DNA of 35,882 bases, taken from positions 1 through 35,882 of the forward strand of contig JAFNAR010000027.1 in the NCBI GenBank assembly GCA_017860255.1, read 5' to 3'. How positions within the stretch are numbered: position 1 is the first letter of the stretch; each line of letters starts with the position of its first letter. A program made the translations under genes and the position numbers. Of the stretch, positions 34,960-35,882 are shown piece by piece. Origin of the DNA: Bacteroidota bacterium (GTDB taxonomy: Bacteria > Bacteroidota > Bacteroidia > Bacteroidales > P3). A model generated the notes under the pieces. That model worked only from the letters and a program-made list of their open reading frames with translations, was not told the DNA's origin and ran no database searches.

Positions 34960-35793
34960 ATGAAAAGATTTATCATAATATTATTCCTGAGTTTTGTTAC
35001 TATACAATCCCAAGCTCAATTCCTTGAACGTTCTGAATTTGGTATTACTATTGGAGGAGGAAACTATTTTGGAGACCTGAATCCCAAATACAACTTCTAC
35101 AAAACCAATTTAATGATAGGTGCAATTTATCGTTATAATATTAACCCTCGTTGGGTATTGAAAGCAAGTGCTATGTTTGGAAAGGTTGAAGCTTTTGATT
35201 CTGATTTCGATAATATACGCAATTTGAACTTTGAGTCTAGGGTTAATGAACTGGCTCTTAGCTGTGAGTTTAACTTTTTTGATTATCAAACAGGAAGTCG
35301 CCAACATAGAATTACCCCTTATCTTTTTGGAGGTATTGGAGTATTCTTTTTTAACCCGAAAACAGAAATAACCGACCCACTAAGTCTTGAAAAACAATGG
35401 GTAGAGCTTCAAACATTAAGCACAGAAGGACAAGGAATGCCAGGCTATGATTCTCCTTATTCATTGGTAAATGTTGCTATTCCTTTTGGTTTAGGACTAA
35501 AAGTTAGCATAAGTCAAAGAGTTTGTATTGGATTGGAATGGGGAATAAGAATGACCTTTACTGATTATCTTGATGATGTTAGCAAAGACTATGTTGACAG
35601 AGCAGAACTTAGAAGTTGGAGTGGAGATTTGGGAGTTGCAGCAAGCGATAGAACCTATGAAATTATTCCGAACACATATAATCAAGCTGGTTCAATGCGA
35701 GGAAACCCAAAGGTAAATGACTGGTATCAGTTCTTCGGACTAACCATAACCACAAAGTTAAACTACTTTAAAAGAAAGTGTATCACCTTCTAA
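34960..35793 (+). CDS. DUF6089 (PorG-like) outer-membrane beta-barrel protein
   Basis: The 277-residue protein has a signal peptide (MKRFIIILFLSFVTIQSQA) and an outer-membrane barrel with the conserved DUF6089 sequence: GGGNYFGDLNP, GAIYRYNINPRWVLKASAMFG, CEFNFFDYQTG, TPYLFGGIGVFFFNP, LSTEGQGMPGY, VAIPFGLGLKVSIS and GMRMTFTDYLDDVS-like GIRMTFTDYLDDVS. The family includes PorG, an outer-membrane part of the type IX secretion machine in Porphyromonas, and also paralogues without that role. In related genomes such a gene often precedes uppS and bamA; here a convergent fragment follows instead. A link to the type IX substrates in this window is likely but inferred. Confidence 0.88.
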   Translation: MKRFIIILFLSFVTIQSQAQFLERSEFGITIGGGNYFGDLNPKYNFYKTNLMIGAIYRYNINPRWVLKASAMFGKVEAFDSDFDNIRNLNFESRVNELALSCEFNFFDYQTGSRQHRITPYLFGGIGVFFFNPKTEITDPLSLEKQWVELQTLSTEGQGMPGYDSPYSLVNVAIPFGLGLKVSISQRVCIGLEWGIRMTFTDYLDDVSKDYVDRAELRSWSGDLGVAASDRTYEIIPNTYNQAGSMRGNPKVNDWYQFFGLTITTKLNYFKRKCITF

Positions 35794-35882
35794 TTAGAAT
35801 ATCTTTTACCTAAAGCTTTTCGTAATCTTTTATCGTAATTGGTGAATTTTAGCTCACTAAGAAAACTATTAAACTTCTTAGT
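35790..35882 (-). CDS. Possible 3' end of a convergent gene, cut by the window edge
   Basis: The minus strand is open from the window edge (35882) to a TAG at 35792-35790, giving 30 residues that end LRKALGKRYSN. The composition (Lys, Arg, Phe, Asn) looks coding, and the stop overlaps the stop of the DUF6089 gene by four bases, as in tightly convergent genes. Thirty open codons in AT-rich DNA are only modest evidence. The family cannot be told. Confidence 0.4.
   Translation of the reverse strand, partial: TKKFNSFLSELKFTNYDKRLRKALGKRYSN

Noticed and set aside
35838..35882. Third copy of the 9-bp TTAA array at the right edge
   Set aside because: Only two units keep the 9-bp phase, so it is not an array.

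Overview
The window is strongly AT-rich and reads as a chromosomal segment of a Bacteroidota bacterium, most likely of the order Bacteroidales. The support is: secreted proteins with type IX secretion tails (a Por-type tail and a gliding-associated CHU_C-type tail), families typical of Bacteroidales (DUF1599, the BT_3928-like DoxX protein, DUF4831, DUF6089, WG repeats), upstream TANNTTTG boxes of the Bacteroidota promoter type in front of at least seven genes, and almost no Shine-Dalgarno sites. No rRNA, tRNA, transposase, phage gene or CRISPR array is visible. Most of the window is a housekeeping backbone with a few fast-changing repeats in it.

Layout. 1-497 is non-coding: a 22-bp-period array of palindromes and a strong terminator. 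498-9398 (minus strand) carries a Tyr/Asn-rich secreted protein, an AddB-like nuclease, a CHU_C-tailed secreted protein and an AddA-like helicase-nuclease. The two repair subunits are therefore separated by a surface-protein gene. 9399-10185 is a repeat-rich intergenic region with three different phased repeats. 10186-14548 (plus strand) holds two tandem paralogues of a beta-propeller-like protein with a type IX sorting tail; the first is broken by a stop codon and by a 7-bp slippage frameshift. 14642-23618 (minus) is a tight cluster read tpiA, prmA, a 1501-residue secreted protein of unknown function, plsY, dcp. 23861-26655 (minus) is DUF1599, a DoxX/thioredoxin-like membrane protein and a lone OppB-type permease. 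26741-28405 (plus) is folP and the diadenylate cyclase cdaA, closed by a perfect 30-bp inverted repeat. 28680-34329 (minus) is a probable operon of an EamA transporter, the agmatine-to-putrescine pair aguB and aguA, a WG-repeat protein and a DUF4831 lipoprotein. 34421-35793 (plus) carries a YfcE-like phosphodiesterase and a DUF6089 (PorG-like) outer-membrane protein. The last 93 bases may be the 3' end of a minus-strand gene.

I did not find a clear new multi-gene system. The most interesting signals are in the DNA repeats: (i) exact 22-bp and 23-bp palindrome arrays of different sequence but the same design, (ii) two 9-bp-period TTAA arrays that share a 16-bp core, 18.7 kb apart, (iii) an 8-bp, four-copy tandem repeat inside the linker of the AddA-like enzyme, where gain or loss of a unit would cut off the nuclease domain, and (iv) a 7-bp repeat inside the type IX sorting tail, whose loss of exactly one unit distinguishes the broken paralogue from the intact one. 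Items iii and iv look like slippage-prone, possibly phase-variable, sites.
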